A stretch of 64,000 nt of DNA from Pantoea septica. Its GTDB lineage: Bacteria > Pseudomonadota > Gammaproteobacteria > Enterobacterales > Enterobacteriaceae. Below are positions 10,165 to 19,580 of the stretch, one piece after another (the first letter of the stretch is position 1; each line of letters opens with the position of its first letter). The notes below the pieces were generated by a model, which was not told where the DNA came from, made no database searches, and worked only from the letters and a program-made list of their open reading frames with translations. The position numbers were made by a program, and so were the translations under genes. Where the stretch lies: NCBI RefSeq assembly GCF_002095575.1, contig NZ_MLJJ01000005.1, positions 62,001 through 126,000 of the forward strand. The letters run 5' to 3'.

Positions 10165-10290
10165 GCTATGCTTCCCTGTCAGTGAGGAGAGAATTCAACC
10201 CTATTACAATCATAGGCGCAATCTTTGCGCCGTCTCGCCTCTCAGCGTTACAATCCTGACCAAACTCTTGCAACCGGATGGACACACACC

Positions 10291-11643
10291 ATGACACGAC
10301 ACTATGACTATCTCGCCATTGGCGGCGGCAGCGGCGGCATCGCCTCGATTAACCGTGCCGCTATGTATGGCCAGAAATGCGCCCTGATTGAAGCCAAAGA
10401 GCTGGGCGGCACCTGCGTGAATGTGGGTTGTGTTCCGAAAAAAGTGATGTGGCACGCGGCGCAGATCGCCGAGGCTATCCATCTCTACGGTCCGGATTAC
10501 GGCTTCGATACCACGGTGAACCATTTCAGCTGGAAGACGCTGGTGAAAAACCGCAGCGCCTACATCGATCGTATTCACACCTCGTACGATAACGTGCTGG
10601 GCAAAAACAACGTCGACGTCATCAAGGGCTTCGCCCGTTTCGTCGACGCCCATACCGTGGAAGTGAACGGCGAGCGTATTACCGCCGACCATATTTTGAT
10701 CGCCACCGGCGGCCGTCCGAGCCATCCCGACGTACCGGGCGCGGAATACGGCATCGATTCTGACGGCTTCTTCGAACTGGAGGCGCTGCCGAAGCGTACC
10801 GCGGTCATCGGCGCCGGCTATATCGCCGTTGAGCTGGCGGGCGTGGTTAACGCGCTGGGTTCCGAAACGCATCTGTTCGTACGCAAACACGCGCCGCTGC
10901 GCAGCTTCGATCCGCTGATCACCGACACGCTGGTGGAAGTGATGAACGCCGAAGGCCCGACGCTGCACACCCACGCCGTGCCGAAAGCGGTAGTGAAGAA
11001 CGCTGACGGCAGCCTGACACTGCAGCTGGAAGACGGGCGCGAGCAGACCGTCGACTGTCTGGTATGGGCCATCGGCCGCGAACCGGCGACCGATAACCTG
11101 AACCTGGCGGTGACCGGCGTGGCGCTGAATGAAAAAGGCTATATCAGCGTAGACAAGTATCAGAACACTAACGTCGACGGCATCTATGCGGTCGGCGACA
11201 ACACCGGCGCGGTCGAGCTGACGCCGGTCGCGGTCGCGGCGGGCCGTCGCCTCTCAGAGCGCCTGTTCAACAACAAACCGGACGAACATCTGGATTACAG
11301 CAACGTGCCGACGGTGGTGTTCAGCCATCCGCCAATCGGCACCGTTGGCCTGACTGAACCGCAGGCGCGCGAGCAATATGGCGACGATCAGGTGAAGGTC
11401 TATAAATCTTCTTTTACCGCCATGTATACCGCCGTCACGCAGCACCGCCAGCCGTGCCGCATGAAGCTGGTCTGCGTCGGCGCGGAGGAGAAGATCGTCG
11501 GCATTCACGGTATCGGTTCAGGCATGGATGAGATGCTGCAGGGCTTTGCGGTAGCGCTGAAGATGGGCGCGACGAAAAAAGACTTCGACAATACTGTGGC
11601 GATCCACCCGACGGCGGCAGAAGAGTTCGTGACGATGCGCTGA
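10291..11643 (+). CDS. gor: Glutathione reductase
   Basis: 450 residues, equal to E. coli Gor. The ATG at 10291 yields [19 protein letters not shown]; the open frame extends 22 codons upstream into the promoter region. It is a cytoplasmic FAD/NADPH enzyme that reduces glutathione disulfide. It shows the FAD-binding GGGSGG, redox-active Cys42 and Cys47 in [13 protein letters not shown], the NADPH-binding [12 protein letters not shown], and the catalytic dimer-interface HPTAAEE at the C-terminus. In E. coli it is induced through OxyR; no OxyR site was sought successfully here. Confidence 0.97.
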   Translation: MTRHYDYLAIGGGSGGIASINRAAMYGQKCALIEAKELGGTCVNVGCVPKKVMWHAAQIAEAIHLYGPDYGFDTTVNHFSWKTLVKNRSAYIDRIHTSYDNVLGKNNVDVIKGFARFVDAHTVEVNGERITADHILIATGGRPSHPDVPGAEYGIDSDGFFELEALPKRTAVIGAGYIAVELAGVVNALGSETHLFVRKHAPLRSFDPLITDTLVEVMNAEGPTLHTHAVPKAVVKNADGSLTLQLEDGREQTVDCLVWAIGREPATDNLNLAVTGVALNEKGYISVDKYQNTNVDGIYAVGDNTGAVELTPVAVAAGRRLSERLFNNKPDEHLDYSNVPTVVFSHPPIGTVGLTEPQAREQYGDDQVKVYKSSFTAMYTAVTQHRQPCRMKLVCVGAEEKIVGIHGIGSGMDEMLQGFAVALKMGATKKDFDNTVAIHPTAAEEFVTMR

Positions 11644-11659
11644 TCCGACGCGGACAGAG

Positions 11660-11679
11660 GGGCCAGCGGATGCTGGCCC
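11660..11679 (+). terminator. Hairpin after gor
   Basis: Perfect 8-bp stem gggccagc/gctggccc with a 4-base loop, 17 bases after the gor stop. No T run follows, so it is either a weak terminator or an RNA-stabilising hairpin. Confidence 0.45.
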
Positions 11680-11706
11680 TAAGCGTAGCGGCGAAGCCAG
11701 GGCTCG

Positions 11707-11935
11707 TCAGGCTGACTGAATGCGGTTTAGCTCTTCTTCCGTCAACCCCGTAGCCTGCATAATCGTCTCGCGTGGCATTTTCATTTTCAGCAGGCCGCGC
11801 GCAACTTCCATTTTCCCTTCGAGCTTGCCTTCAAGCTCACCTGCTTTGCGGCCTTCTTGCCTGAGCTGTTCTGCAATGGTCATCAGTGCGTCCTCCTGTT
11901 GCGGTATCCGCTGTGCCAGGCGGGCAAAGGTGCAG
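11707..11935 (-). pseudogene. Duplicated 3' fragment of the adjacent rpn gene
   Basis: Translated on the minus strand this stretch reproduces the last ~70 residues of the neighbouring Rpn protein: PQQEDALMTIAEQLRQEGRK, one shortened GKLEGK repeat set, then LLKMKMPRE and GLTEEELNRIQSA before a stop. It has no N-terminal domain and no start. The copy diverges by scattered substitutions (IQSA against AQSA) and has fewer 12-base repeat units than the full gene. It looks like a tandem duplication of the gene's 3' end, or a silent cassette left after recombination. Confidence 0.8.
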
Positions 11936-11949
11936 CATCTGTGGTTATA

Positions 11950-12897
11950 TCAGGCTGACTGAGCGCGATTCAGCTCCTCTTCAGTCAACCCCGTAGCCTG
12001 CAAAATTGCCTCACGTGTCAGCTTCATTTTTAGCAAGCTGCGCGCCACCTCCATTTTCCCTTCGAGCTTCCCTTCAAGCTTGCCTTCGAGCTTTCCTTCG
12101 AGTTTGCCTTTAAGCTCACCTTCTTTGCGGCCTTCCTGCCTGAGCTGTTCTGCAATGGTCATCAGTGCGTCCTCCTGTTGCGGTATCCGCTGAGCCAGTT
12201 CGCGGACAAAGGCGCTGGCGTCTGCGGTTTCGCCTGCCTGAACAATATAGTGTACCAGCGATATTATCTGTGATGAAGAGAGCCAGCCCGCCAGCAAAAC
12301 TGACGCCAGTCTGTCCATCACCTCCGACAAATCGCGCTGATGGATATGTTTTTGCAGCAGGGTAAGCGCGGCCATACTGCGATGCTCGGCTATCTCATCG
12401 TCAGCGATAACAGTAACGTCTACCAGCGGAAAAGGATTGCTATAAACCTTTTCCGCCAGCGTCGGATCGCTGAACGCATCCAGCCAGCGGGTAGAGAACG
12501 GATACGGGCTGCGCTTACCGGCGTAAAACAGCAGCGGAACCACCAGCGGCAGTCTCTTGTGCCCTGCATCAAGGTGACGTTTCATCGCAGCCACCGCATA
12601 GCGCAGCAGCCGAAACGCCATATGCCTGTCCGGCGTCGACTGATGCTCAATAAGCACATGCACGTAGCTGTCATCACCGCTGGTGGTTTTCAGGCTGTAG
12701 AGCACATCGCTGAAGTACGGACGCAGGTCATCCTCAACAAACGAGCCGGACTCCAGCTTCAGCGTACTCAGGTCGCATATAGCGCGTAGCGTCGCCGGAA
12801 GATGAAGCTCTATAAAATCGCGCGCAACATCTGGCTGGCTGAGAAACTGCCGGAAGGTAGCATCGTGCGGGGTCGGCGTACTGTTTTTCTTCTTCAT
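11950..12897 (-). CDS. Rpn-family recombination-promoting nuclease / putative transposase
   Basis: 315 residues from the ATG at 12897 (MKKKNSTPTPHDATFRQFL), which has aggaaag just upstream; an in-frame ATG eight codons earlier lacks this. The N-terminal domain is the transposase_31/YhgA-like PD-(D/E)xK nuclease: ESGSFVEDDLRPYFSDVLY followed by VHVLIEHQS supplies the Asp and Glu-x-Gln. E. coli RpnA-E are magnesium- or calcium-dependent DNases that raise RecA-independent recombination. The C-terminal tail carries four to five GKLE repeats and then a small helical domain. A partial copy of this tail lies directly downstream. Confidence 0.9.
   Translation of the reverse strand: MKKKNSTPTPHDATFRQFLSQPDVARDFIELHLPATLRAICDLSTLKLESGSFVEDDLRPYFSDVLYSLKTTSGDDSYVHVLIEHQSTPDRHMAFRLLRYAVAAMKRHLDAGHKRLPLVVPLLFYAGKRSPYPFSTRWLDAFSDPTLAEKVYSNPFPLVDVTVIADDEIAEHRSMAALTLLQKHIHQRDLSEVMDRLASVLLAGWLSSSQIISLVHYIVQAGETADASAFVRELAQRIPQQEDALMTIAEQLRQEGRKEGELKGKLEGKLEGKLEGKLEGKMEVARSLLKMKLTREAILQATGLTEEELNRAQSA
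12056..12120 (-). repeat. 12-base tandem repeats encoding GKLE units
   Basis: About five imperfect 12-base units (consensus on the plus strand ttcgagcttscc) encode repeated Gly-Lys-Leu-Glu in the Rpn protein. The downstream partial copy has about two units, so repeat number has changed between copies, as expected from replication slippage or unequal recombination. Confidence 0.85.
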
Positions 12898-12980
12898 CTT
12901 TCCTGACTCTGAAAAAAACATCTCCAGAGCCTGACACAGCGGAAAAACAGTGTCATTAGCGAGACCGGTAAGTCACAGAT

Positions 12981-13016
12981 AATAAAGGGCAAAGGCCCGA
13001 TGCCGAACCTTCGCCC
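12981..13016 (-). terminator. Terminator of the YcaC-like hydrolase gene
   Basis: On the minus strand gggcgaagg (13016-13008) pairs with cctttgccc (12995-12987) over nine positions with one G-U pair, followed by a short T/A-rich tail. It lies 24 bases after the hydrolase stop. Confidence 0.7.
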
Positions 13017-13039
13017 AATCGTTATTTATGCTGTAAAAA

Positions 13040-13681
13040 TCAGGCCTGACGCGCCGGCGCTTTATGCACCATGGTGTAGGCGTAATCGACGCCCATGCCA
13101 TATGCGCCGCTGTGTTCGCGCACCAGATCCATCACCGCGTCATAGGTCTCTTTACGTGACCAGTCGCGCTGGTACTCAAGCAGCACCTGCTGCCAGGTGA
13201 CCGGGATGGCGCCAGCCTGCACCATACGCTGCACCGAGCGCTCATGGGCGTCGACGCTGGTACCGCCCGAGGTGTCCGTCACCACATAGACTTCGTAGCC
13301 CTCTTTCATGGCCATCAGCGCCGGGAACGTCAGACAAACTTCCGTCCAGAGCGCAGAGATAATCAGCTTCTTGCGTCCGGTTTTCTCTACCGCCTCAACG
13401 AATTTCGCATCTTCCCAGGAGTTCATCGAGGTACGTTCAATCGGCTTCGACTCCGGGTGGACCGCCAGCAGCTCTGGCCAGATATAGCCGCTAAAGCTTT
13501 CGGTTTCGACCGAGGTATAAATCACCGGCACGTTAAAGATTTTTCCGGCCTTGGCCAGGGCGACGGTATTATTTTTAAGCTGCTGGCGATCGATATTTGC
13601 CACGCCGAAAGACATCTGCGGCTGGTGGTCAATGAAAATCAGCGTTGAGTTTTGCGGGTCCAGCAGGTCGAATTTAGACAT
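13040..13681 (-). CDS. YcaC-like cysteine hydrolase (isochorismatase fold)
   Basis: 213 residues from the ATG at 13681, preceded by gagga; the frame extends 20 codons upstream without support. It is an isochorismatase-like alpha/beta protein closest in length and layout to E. coli YcaC (about 208), a hydrolase of unknown substrate. Asp18 in FIDHQ and the nucleophile Cys116 in ALWTEVCLTFPALMAM fit the family's catalytic Asp and Cys. VYVVTDTSGGTSVDAHE is the typical strand-loop following the nucleophile. It is a single-gene transcript with its own terminator. Confidence 0.85.
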   Translation of the reverse strand: MSKFDLLDPQNSTLIFIDHQPQMSFGVANIDRQQLKNNTVALAKAGKIFNVPVIYTSVETESFSGYIWPELLAVHPESKPIERTSMNSWEDAKFVEAVEKTGRKKLIISALWTEVCLTFPALMAMKEGYEVYVVTDTSGGTSVDAHERSVQRMVQAGAIPVTWQQVLLEYQRDWSRKETYDAVMDLVREHSGAYGMGVDYAYTMVHKAPARQA

Positions 13682-13902
13682 AATTTTGTTCCTCTCAAGG
13701 GGAATGAATGTTGTGTTTCCGTTGAGATGAACTGTACGCAACCGGCCTGTTAAGAGATAACGGAAAGAATTTTACAACTTATCAAAATTTATTTTAGAAG
13801 CGTCAGCGCCCCGCGCGACGGTTTGACGCGCCTGCTGCCGTTACGCTGGCGCGAGGAAGCATTGAACAGCCCGATGCCGACAGCCGCCGGATACTGGCCC
13901 GA

Positions 13903-14799
13903 TCAGCTGAGGCGGTCGAGCCAGCGCGCGTAGGCCTGATCCCACAGGGCGGCAGGCGTGCCCGCTTTGCCAAGGCCGAAGCCGTGGCCGCCGCGGCTGA
14001 TCTCGATCAGCTCCACCGGCACGCGGTTGCGTCGACAGGTATCGCGCATCAGTTCAGTGTTGTAAGGATTGGAGACAGGATCATCCTCCGCCTGCGCCAG
14101 AAAGGTGGGCGGATAGCTGCGCGTCACATAGTTCTGCACCGACCAGTTCGCCTCTTCTGCCGGCGTCGCGCCGTTGCCCACCAGAATGCGGTGCGTGGTG
14201 GTATGGGTGTAGGGCGCTTCCAGGGTAATCACCGGATAGATCAAACCGACGCTGTCGACTTTCGGCACCACCTGATCCAGCTCATCCTGCGGTTCGTAGG
14301 CGCGGAAATCTGGACGCGCCGCCGCCATGCCGAGCAGATGCCCGCCGGCGGAGAACCCCAGCACGTGCACTTTACGCTCCAGCGAACGCACCAGGCGAAT
14401 GGCGCGCTGCGCATCCTGCAGCGGCGCGAGATGGCCCGCCTGCCACTTCTCTTCCGGCAGGCGATAGCTCAGCACGTAGGCGGTATAGCCGTTGCTGTTG
14501 AGCCAGCGCGCCACCGGCCAGGCTTCGCGGCCCATGCCGATAAACTTATAGCCGCCGCCCGCCGCGATCAGCACCGCTTCGCCGTTGGGATTTTCCGGTT
14601 TAAACCGCTGGATCGCCGGGCTGACGATATTGGACCATGAGCCGTGCTTATTGACACGCAGCGGTCCAGACGGGCCGCCGCCGCCCGGCGGCTCGTCCGG
14701 CCACAGCGGAATGACCTCATCGCGGGCAAAGAGTTTGCCTGCGGTCATGGAAAGAAGGAGGGCTCCGGAACCCAAAAGAAAGTGTCGACGCGTGATCAT
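13903..14799 (-). CDS. Tat-exported alpha/beta hydrolase (acetyl esterase family)
   Basis: 298 residues. The ATG at 14799 starts a twin-arginine-like signal, MITRRHFLLGSGALLLSM, with likely processing near residue 25, so the enzyme should work folded in the periplasm. The body is an esterase/lipase fold: oxyanion-loop AAGGGYKFIGMG (about 80-90), nucleophile Ser150 in GFSAGGHL, an acid in AEDDPVSN and His in RGGHGFGL near the C-terminus. The family includes xylan acetyl esterases and BD-FAE-like enzymes; the substrate is not determinable. No neighbour suggests a pathway. Confidence 0.85.
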   Translation of the reverse strand: MITRRHFLLGSGALLLSMTAGKLFARDEVIPLWPDEPPGGGGPSGPLRVNKHGSWSNIVSPAIQRFKPENPNGEAVLIAAGGGYKFIGMGREAWPVARWLNSNGYTAYVLSYRLPEEKWQAGHLAPLQDAQRAIRLVRSLERKVHVLGFSAGGHLLGMAAARPDFRAYEPQDELDQVVPKVDSVGLIYPVITLEAPYTHTTTHRILVGNGATPAEEANWSVQNYVTRSYPPTFLAQAEDDPVSNPYNTELMRDTCRRNRVPVELIEISRGGHGFGLGKAGTPAALWDQAYARWLDRLS

Positions 14800-14918
14800 G
14801 ATGCCTGTTGAGTTAATGCCCGTAGCTGATCCAGACGCGCCTGTCTGCGGCGGCGCTGTTATTATGTGACGCATATCAATTGCTGGCGATTATGTACGCA
14901 ATTCGGCACAAAATGCCA

Positions 14919-14945
14919 CAAAAAAACGCGCCCTGAGGCGCGTTT
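14919..14945 (-). terminator. Terminator of the small secreted protein gene
   Basis: Perfect 9-bp stem aaacgcgcc/ggcgcgttt (14924-14932 and 14937-14945) with a 4-base loop; the minus strand continues into a run of T. It lies 20 bases after the stop at 14966. Confidence 0.9.
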
Positions 14946-14965
14946 GTGCAGAGTAAATAAGTGGC

Positions 14966-15316
14966 TTAATCTTCCTGCTGAAACTGCGTCATCACCGTTT
15001 GCTCGCACAGCTGCTCGTCGGCGCGGAGCTTGCCGCGCTCGTCTTCGCCCAGCTGCAGCCAGGCGTTCGCCACTTCGTTAGCAATATCCTCATCAAACTC
15101 CGGCTGGTTCATCGCGCTGGAGGATTTGCTCATCGCCGTATAGCTCTTCATTTTCTGCACGTAGGAATCCGCCGTGCCGACCTGGGTCTCCCCGCTGACG
15201 ATATGGCACAGCTTGCTGGCATAGACGTTTTCCTGCGGGATGTTGGTCTCATCGCCAGCAGCCAGCGCGGCGGATGACGCCAGCATCCCCAGTAGAATCA
15301 ATAACGGCTTTTTCAT
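14966..15316 (-). CDS. Small secreted protein of unknown function
   Basis: 116 residues from the ATG at 15316, which has caggag upstream. A clear Sec signal, MKKPLLILLGMLASSAALA, is followed by a mature part of about 97 residues. It is acidic and has two cysteines (in SKLCHIV and DEQLCEQT) that could form a disulfide in the periplasm. I do not recognise a family. The gene ends at a strong terminator and starts 28 bases after the stop of the antiporter gene on the same strand, so it may be its last operon member. Confidence 0.75.
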   Translation of the reverse strand: MKKPLLILLGMLASSAALAAGDETNIPQENVYASKLCHIVSGETQVGTADSYVQKMKSYTAMSKSSSAMNQPEFDEDIANEVANAWLQLGEDERGKLRADEQLCEQTVMTQFQQED

Positions 15317-15344
15317 ATCCACTCCTGTTTTAATCTGGTGAGGG

Positions 15345-16694
15345 TCACTCATCGTTCTGCCGGGCGGAAAGGCGCGCCGAGCGCCAGTTCAGCAACGGCG
15401 TGACCGTCACGCCATGAATGACAATGCTGCACACCACCAGTGTCAGCGCCATATCAACCATTGTTTCGGCCTGCTGTCCCGCCATGCCGTGTACCCAGGC
15501 GAAGGCGATGTAGTTAATACTGCCGATACCGCGAATGCCCAGCCAGCCGATCAGCAGACGACGCACCGGCGGTATGCCGCAGCGGAGCGTTGTCAGCCAG
15601 ACAGCCAGTGGCCGCACTACGATAAATAATGCCAGCCCCAACAGGATGCCGTCGAGGTTCCAGTGGTGGGCAAGCGTCACGCCCAGCACCACCATCATCG
15701 CCGCCGCCAGCAGCCGCTCAATCGTATCACCAAATGAGAGCGCGTCGCTGACCACCAGCCCAACCGATTTCACCATATTGCCGCTTTCCCCGGCGTGCTC
15801 CAGACGATTGTTCGGGTTGACCAGCGCCTCGGCGGGCAGCACCCGCTCTTCTTCGCTTAGCTCTTCCGGCGGGAAGCTTTTGAAGACGCGCAGCTCGGCG
15901 CGGCGCAGCCCGACGCCGGCGGCGAAGGTCGCCAGAAAACCGGACGCACCCAGCGCTTCCGCTGCCGCATAGCTGAGCGCGATCAGCGCCAGCGCGAGAA
16001 AATCATTGGGCGCCACGTCACCATGGGCGTTGCGCAGCCGCGCAGCCAGTAAACCCACAAGGCGGCCGAACAGAAAGCCGAGCCCCAGACCGCCGCCGAT
16101 ACCCCAGATCACTTCAACCGCCGTCCAGTGCCCAAAGCTGCTCCAGGTCAGGCTTTCGCCGTTAAACAGCAACAGCGCCAGCACCAGCAGCGGCAGCGCC
16201 GATCCGTCGTTCATGCCCGCCTCGCTGGAGAGCGCCACGCGCAGCGCGTCGTTGTCGCGCGCGTCGTTAACGGAAATCAGGCTCGCCAGCACCGGATCGG
16301 TCGGCGCGACGATAGCGCCGAACGCCAGCGCCAGCGGCCAGTCGAAACCCACCAGCCAGTGCGCCAGCAGCGTCATGCCGCCGACCGTCAGCAGCATTGC
16401 CGGAAAGGCGAGCCGCATGCCCAGGCGCCAGCTGTGCGCGCGCAGCGGCAGGCGCAGCTTCAGCCCGGTGATAAATAGCGAGGCCGCCATGGTGATTTCG
16501 GTGATATGCGCGGCGGCTTGCGAATGTTTCAGAATATCGATCTGCACGACGTCGAACACCCAGGGTCCGCAGAGGATCCCGGCCAACAGGTAAAGCCCAA
16601 ACGACGTCACCGGCCCGCGATGGATCCATCCCGACGCCAGCGACATTAATAACAGAAGGCAGCCGGTGGCCGCCATCCAGGCAAGAAAGTTCAT
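15345..16694 (-). CDS. CPA1-type cation/proton antiporter (NhaP-like)
   Basis: 449 residues from the ATG at 16694 (MNFLAWMAATGCLLLLMS), preceded by cggag; the 48 codons open upstream are basic and arginine-rich and not likely translated. The protein has about 11-12 membrane helices. The core motif FGAIVAPTDPVLA and the following SSEAGMNDGSALP carry the conserved TD and ND pairs of the Na+/H+ exchanger domain (PF00999), which bind the cation. Helix-rich GWLGIRGIGSINY near the C-terminus is also typical. It lies in the inner membrane and exchanges Na+ or K+ for protons; the ion cannot be told from sequence. Confidence 0.9.
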   Translation of the reverse strand: MNFLAWMAATGCLLLLMSLASGWIHRGPVTSFGLYLLAGILCGPWVFDVVQIDILKHSQAAAHITEITMAASLFITGLKLRLPLRAHSWRLGMRLAFPAMLLTVGGMTLLAHWLVGFDWPLALAFGAIVAPTDPVLASLISVNDARDNDALRVALSSEAGMNDGSALPLLVLALLLFNGESLTWSSFGHWTAVEVIWGIGGGLGLGFLFGRLVGLLAARLRNAHGDVAPNDFLALALIALSYAAAEALGASGFLATFAAGVGLRRAELRVFKSFPPEELSEEERVLPAEALVNPNNRLEHAGESGNMVKSVGLVVSDALSFGDTIERLLAAAMMVVLGVTLAHHWNLDGILLGLALFIVVRPLAVWLTTLRCGIPPVRRLLIGWLGIRGIGSINYIAFAWVHGMAGQQAETMVDMALTLVVCSIVIHGVTVTPLLNWRSARLSARQNDE

Positions 16695-16753
16695 AACGCT
16701 CCGTTTTCCCTGAAGATTATGTTTAATCCTGGCACAAGAGCGCGAAAGCGGGA

Positions 16754-17962
16754 TCAGTTCTTCAGGTGCCGGCTCGCCAGGCGAAGCGCGAAACTGGCGG
16801 CGCCGGCCAGCGTGGCGAGCGTCACAACGCCGTTCCACCCCCAGCGCGCCAGCGCCAGACTGCCCAGCGCGGCGCCGGTCGCCATGCCGATAAACACCAC
16901 GGTAAACAGCAGCGCGTTGAGGCGGCTGCGCGCTTCCGGGGCCAGGCTGTAAACCAGCGTCTGGTGCGCCACCAGCGTGGCCTGCACGCCTAAGTCGAAG
17001 CCGATGGTGCTGAGCACGATCAGCGCCAGCTGAGCAGGGATCGGCAGCGCAGGCAGCAGGAACATCAGCGCGAAGGAGACGGTGACCAGTCCGGCGCCGA
17101 CGATGGTGACGCGCGCCGGGCCGATACGGTCGGCGATGCTGCCCGCCAGCGGCGCGGCCATGGCGCCCGCCGCGCCGGCCAGGCCGAAGGCGCCGGCAAC
17201 CGCGCTATCGAGGTGGAAGCGATCGCTGAGCATCAGCGCCAGCGTCGACCAGAAGGCGCTAAAACCGACCGACAGCAAACCCTGCGCCAGCGCCGCGCGG
17301 CGCAGCGTCTGATGATGCTGCCAGAGATGCGCCAGCGACAGCAGCAGCCGCGGATAGCTTACCGAGGTGCCGGGCGTAAAACGCGGCAGCGCGCGCCACA
17401 GCGCCAGGCTGATGAAAAGCACCAGCGCCGCCGCCAGCCAGTACATGGCGCGCCAGCCGAAATACTCCGCCACTACGCCGCTCACCACGCGCGACAGCAG
17501 AATGCCCACCAGCAGGCCGGTCATCACCGTGCCAACCGTCTTGCCGCGGCTGCGCTCGGGCGCCAGCGCGGCGGAGGCCGGCACGATATCCTGCGCCACC
17601 GTCGCCGTCAGGCCGGTGGCGAAGCTGGCGATCAGCAGCGCGTTCAGGCCGCCGGAGAAGCCGCACAGCATCAGCGCCGCCACCAGCAGCAGCCCTTTGA
17701 TCAGGATGATGGCGCGGCGATCGTGACGGTCGCCCAGCGGCGCCAGCAGCAGAATGCCCAGCGCATAGCCCATCTGCGTCAGCATCGGCACCATACCGAC
17801 CGCGCCGACGCCGACGTTGAACTGTTTGCCGATGATATCCAGCATCGGCTGGCTGTAGTAAATCGAGGCCACGCTCAACCCTGCGCCTGCGGCAAGGGTA
17901 AAGACCAGGGGACCGGGCAATCTTTCGGCCGGACTGGCCGTAATGCTGTTAATCGCTGACAT
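16754..17962 (-). CDS. MFS transporter (12-TM, drug/sugar efflux type)
   Basis: 402 residues from the ATG at 17962, with ggag nine bases upstream; an ATG two codons earlier abuts that ribosome site and is less likely. It is an inner-membrane MFS protein with the inter-helix 2-3 motif APLGDRHDRRAII (G-x-x-x-D-R..R) and many Ala/Gly/Leu membrane segments. It resembles DHA1-like exporters. The divergent LysR gene starts about 95 bases away and probably controls it, a common pairing for efflux genes. The substrate is unknown. Confidence 0.85.
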   Translation of the reverse strand: MSAINSITASPAERLPGPLVFTLAAGAGLSVASIYYSQPMLDIIGKQFNVGVGAVGMVPMLTQMGYALGILLLAPLGDRHDRRAIILIKGLLLVAALMLCGFSGGLNALLIASFATGLTATVAQDIVPASAALAPERSRGKTVGTVMTGLLVGILLSRVVSGVVAEYFGWRAMYWLAAALVLFISLALWRALPRFTPGTSVSYPRLLLSLAHLWQHHQTLRRAALAQGLLSVGFSAFWSTLALMLSDRFHLDSAVAGAFGLAGAAGAMAAPLAGSIADRIGPARVTIVGAGLVTVSFALMFLLPALPIPAQLALIVLSTIGFDLGVQATLVAHQTLVYSLAPEARSRLNALLFTVVFIGMATGAALGSLALARWGWNGVVTLATLAGAASFALRLASRHLKN

Positions 17963-18057
17963 GATTTTCATCTCCACAGGGGTATGGCGTTTAGTAAAGC
18001 GAATTTCCGCCATACGCGGTAGACTGGCAAAAGGCAAAACTGTTATGCGTGGTACGT

Positions 18058-18999
18058 ATGAAAAACTTAGCCAGTCCCGATCGTATCGAACTGATGCAGA
18101 CGTTTATCCGCATCGTGGAAAGCGGCAGCCTGTCGGCAGCGGCCGCGCAGCTCAACACCACCCAGCCCACCATTAGCCGTCGGCTGCAGGCGCTGGAGCA
18201 GCGCCTTGGGCTCAAGCTGATCATGCGCACCACCCACGCGCTCAAGCTGACCGACGACGGCGAGCGCTGCTACGCCCATGCGCGCCAGCTGCTGGCGACC
18301 TGGCACGCGCTGGAGGATGAGCTGACCCACGCCAACGACGAGCCGGTCGGCACGCTGCGGGTGCGCGCGCCGCACGCCTTTGGCCAGGATCAGCTGGTCG
18401 CGCCGCTGGTGGAATACCTGATGCGCTACCCGCGCCTTAACGTGGAGTGGATGCTCAACGATCGCACGCCCGACTTTATCGCCGAGAATGTCGACTGCGC
18501 GATTCAGGTCGGCGCGCTGAGCGATCCCGCCATCGTGGCGATTTTGCTGGCGGAAGTGCCGCGCATCGTGGTGGCCTCGCCGGATCTGCTGGCGCGGCAC
18601 GCGCCGGTTGACGTCGTAGAGCAGCTGGCGACGCTGCCCTGGCTGGCGCTGACCAGCTTTTACCGTAACGAGATTGCGTTACAGCGGATTGACGACGGCC
18701 AGCCGGTTAATATGGCGATTGCGCCGCGTCTGAGCAGCGACAGCCTCTACGCGGTGCGCAAAGCGGCATTAATGGGAATGGGCGCGGCGATCATGTCGTC
18801 GTGGGTGGTGCAGGAAGATTTAGCGCGCGGCGAACTGGTTCAGCTGACGCCGCAGTGGCAGGCGCCGCCTTTGCCGGTCTGGCTCACCTATCCCTGGGCG
18901 AGCTACTATCCGGCGCGCCTGCAGAAGTTTTTCGAGATGGTGCGGGAAGTGATGCCGCAGCTGACCGGCACGCGGCCAGCAGGGACGTTTCAGCGCTAA
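18058..18999 (+). CDS. LysR-family transcriptional regulator
   Basis: 313 residues from the ATG at 18058; a GTG three codons upstream is the alternative, and neither has a clear ribosome site. The N-terminal winged helix carries the LysR helix-turn-helix, GSLSAAAAQLNTTQPTISRRLQALEQ broken around residues 25-50, and the C-terminal two-domain effector module follows. It has the CrgA/AaeR-like subgroup style, with PWASYYPARLQKFFE near the end. It is divergent from the MFS exporter gene, which it likely regulates. Effector unknown. Confidence 0.9.
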   Translation: MKNLASPDRIELMQTFIRIVESGSLSAAAAQLNTTQPTISRRLQALEQRLGLKLIMRTTHALKLTDDGERCYAHARQLLATWHALEDELTHANDEPVGTLRVRAPHAFGQDQLVAPLVEYLMRYPRLNVEWMLNDRTPDFIAENVDCAIQVGALSDPAIVAILLAEVPRIVVASPDLLARHAPVDVVEQLATLPWLALTSFYRNEIALQRIDDGQPVNMAIAPRLSSDSLYAVRKAALMGMGAAIMSSWVVQEDLARGELVQLTPQWQAPPLPVWLTYPWASYYPARLQKFFEMVREVMPQLTGTRPAGTFQR

Positions 19000-19016
19000 G
19001 AGGCGTAGCCGCCTCT
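18999..19016 (+). terminator. Hairpin at the end of the LysR gene
   Basis: Seven-base-pair stem agaggcg/cgcctct with a 4-base loop starting in the LysR stop codon. There is no T run after it, so its terminator role is uncertain. The convergent yqhA ends two bases later. Confidence 0.35.
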
Positions 19017-19019
19017 TCG

Positions 19020-19526
19020 CTATTGCGCGGGCTTTTTCTCGTTTTTCGACATATTGTCCAGCCAGCCCATCACAAAGGCCGACAGCACAAAGGTCAGATG
19101 GATGATCACGTACCACATCAGCTTGTCGTTGGGCACGCTGCGCGCTTCCATAAACACGCGCAACAGATGGATAGAGGAGATAGCGACGATCGACGCCGCG
19201 ACTTTGTTCTTCAGCGAGCCGGAGTCCATCTTGCCGAGCCAGCTCAGCTTCTCTTTATGTTCGTCGATATCGAGCTTAGAGACAAAGTTCTCATAGCCAG
19301 AGAGCATCACCATCACCAGCAGGCCACCTACCAGCGTCATGTCGACCAGCGCCAGCAGCAGCAAAATCAGATCGTTTTCCGCAATGCTGAGAATATTGGG
19401 CAGCAGGTGAAAAATTTCCTGGAAAAATTTAATCGTCAGCGCCAGCAAACCCAGCGAAAGTCCAATGTAAACCGGAGCCAGCAACCAGCGCGACGCATAC
19501 ATCAGGTTTTCGGTAAAACGTTCCAT
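19020..19526 (-). CDS. yqhA: YqhA-family inner membrane protein
   Basis: 168 residues, near-colinear with E. coli YqhA (164): [20 protein letters not shown] at the start and [19 protein letters not shown] in the middle. It has four predicted membrane segments and belongs to UPF0114/TIGR00645, whose function is unknown. It sits 54 bases downstream of kdpD on the same strand, in the place where kdpE is usually found, and may be co-transcribed with kdp. In E. coli yqhA is not near kdp. Confidence 0.9.
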   Translation of the reverse strand: MERFTENLMYASRWLLAPVYIGLSLGLLALTIKFFQEIFHLLPNILSIAENDLILLLLALVDMTLVGGLLVMVMLSGYENFVSKLDIDEHKEKLSWLGKMDSGSLKNKVAASIVAISSIHLLRVFMEARSVPNDKLMWYVIIHLTFVLSAFVMGWLDNMSKNEKKPAQ

Positions 19527-19580
19527 AATTTCCCACAGGTAATCAGACAGGTGAGGCAGTATAACCCATCCTCTGTGAAG

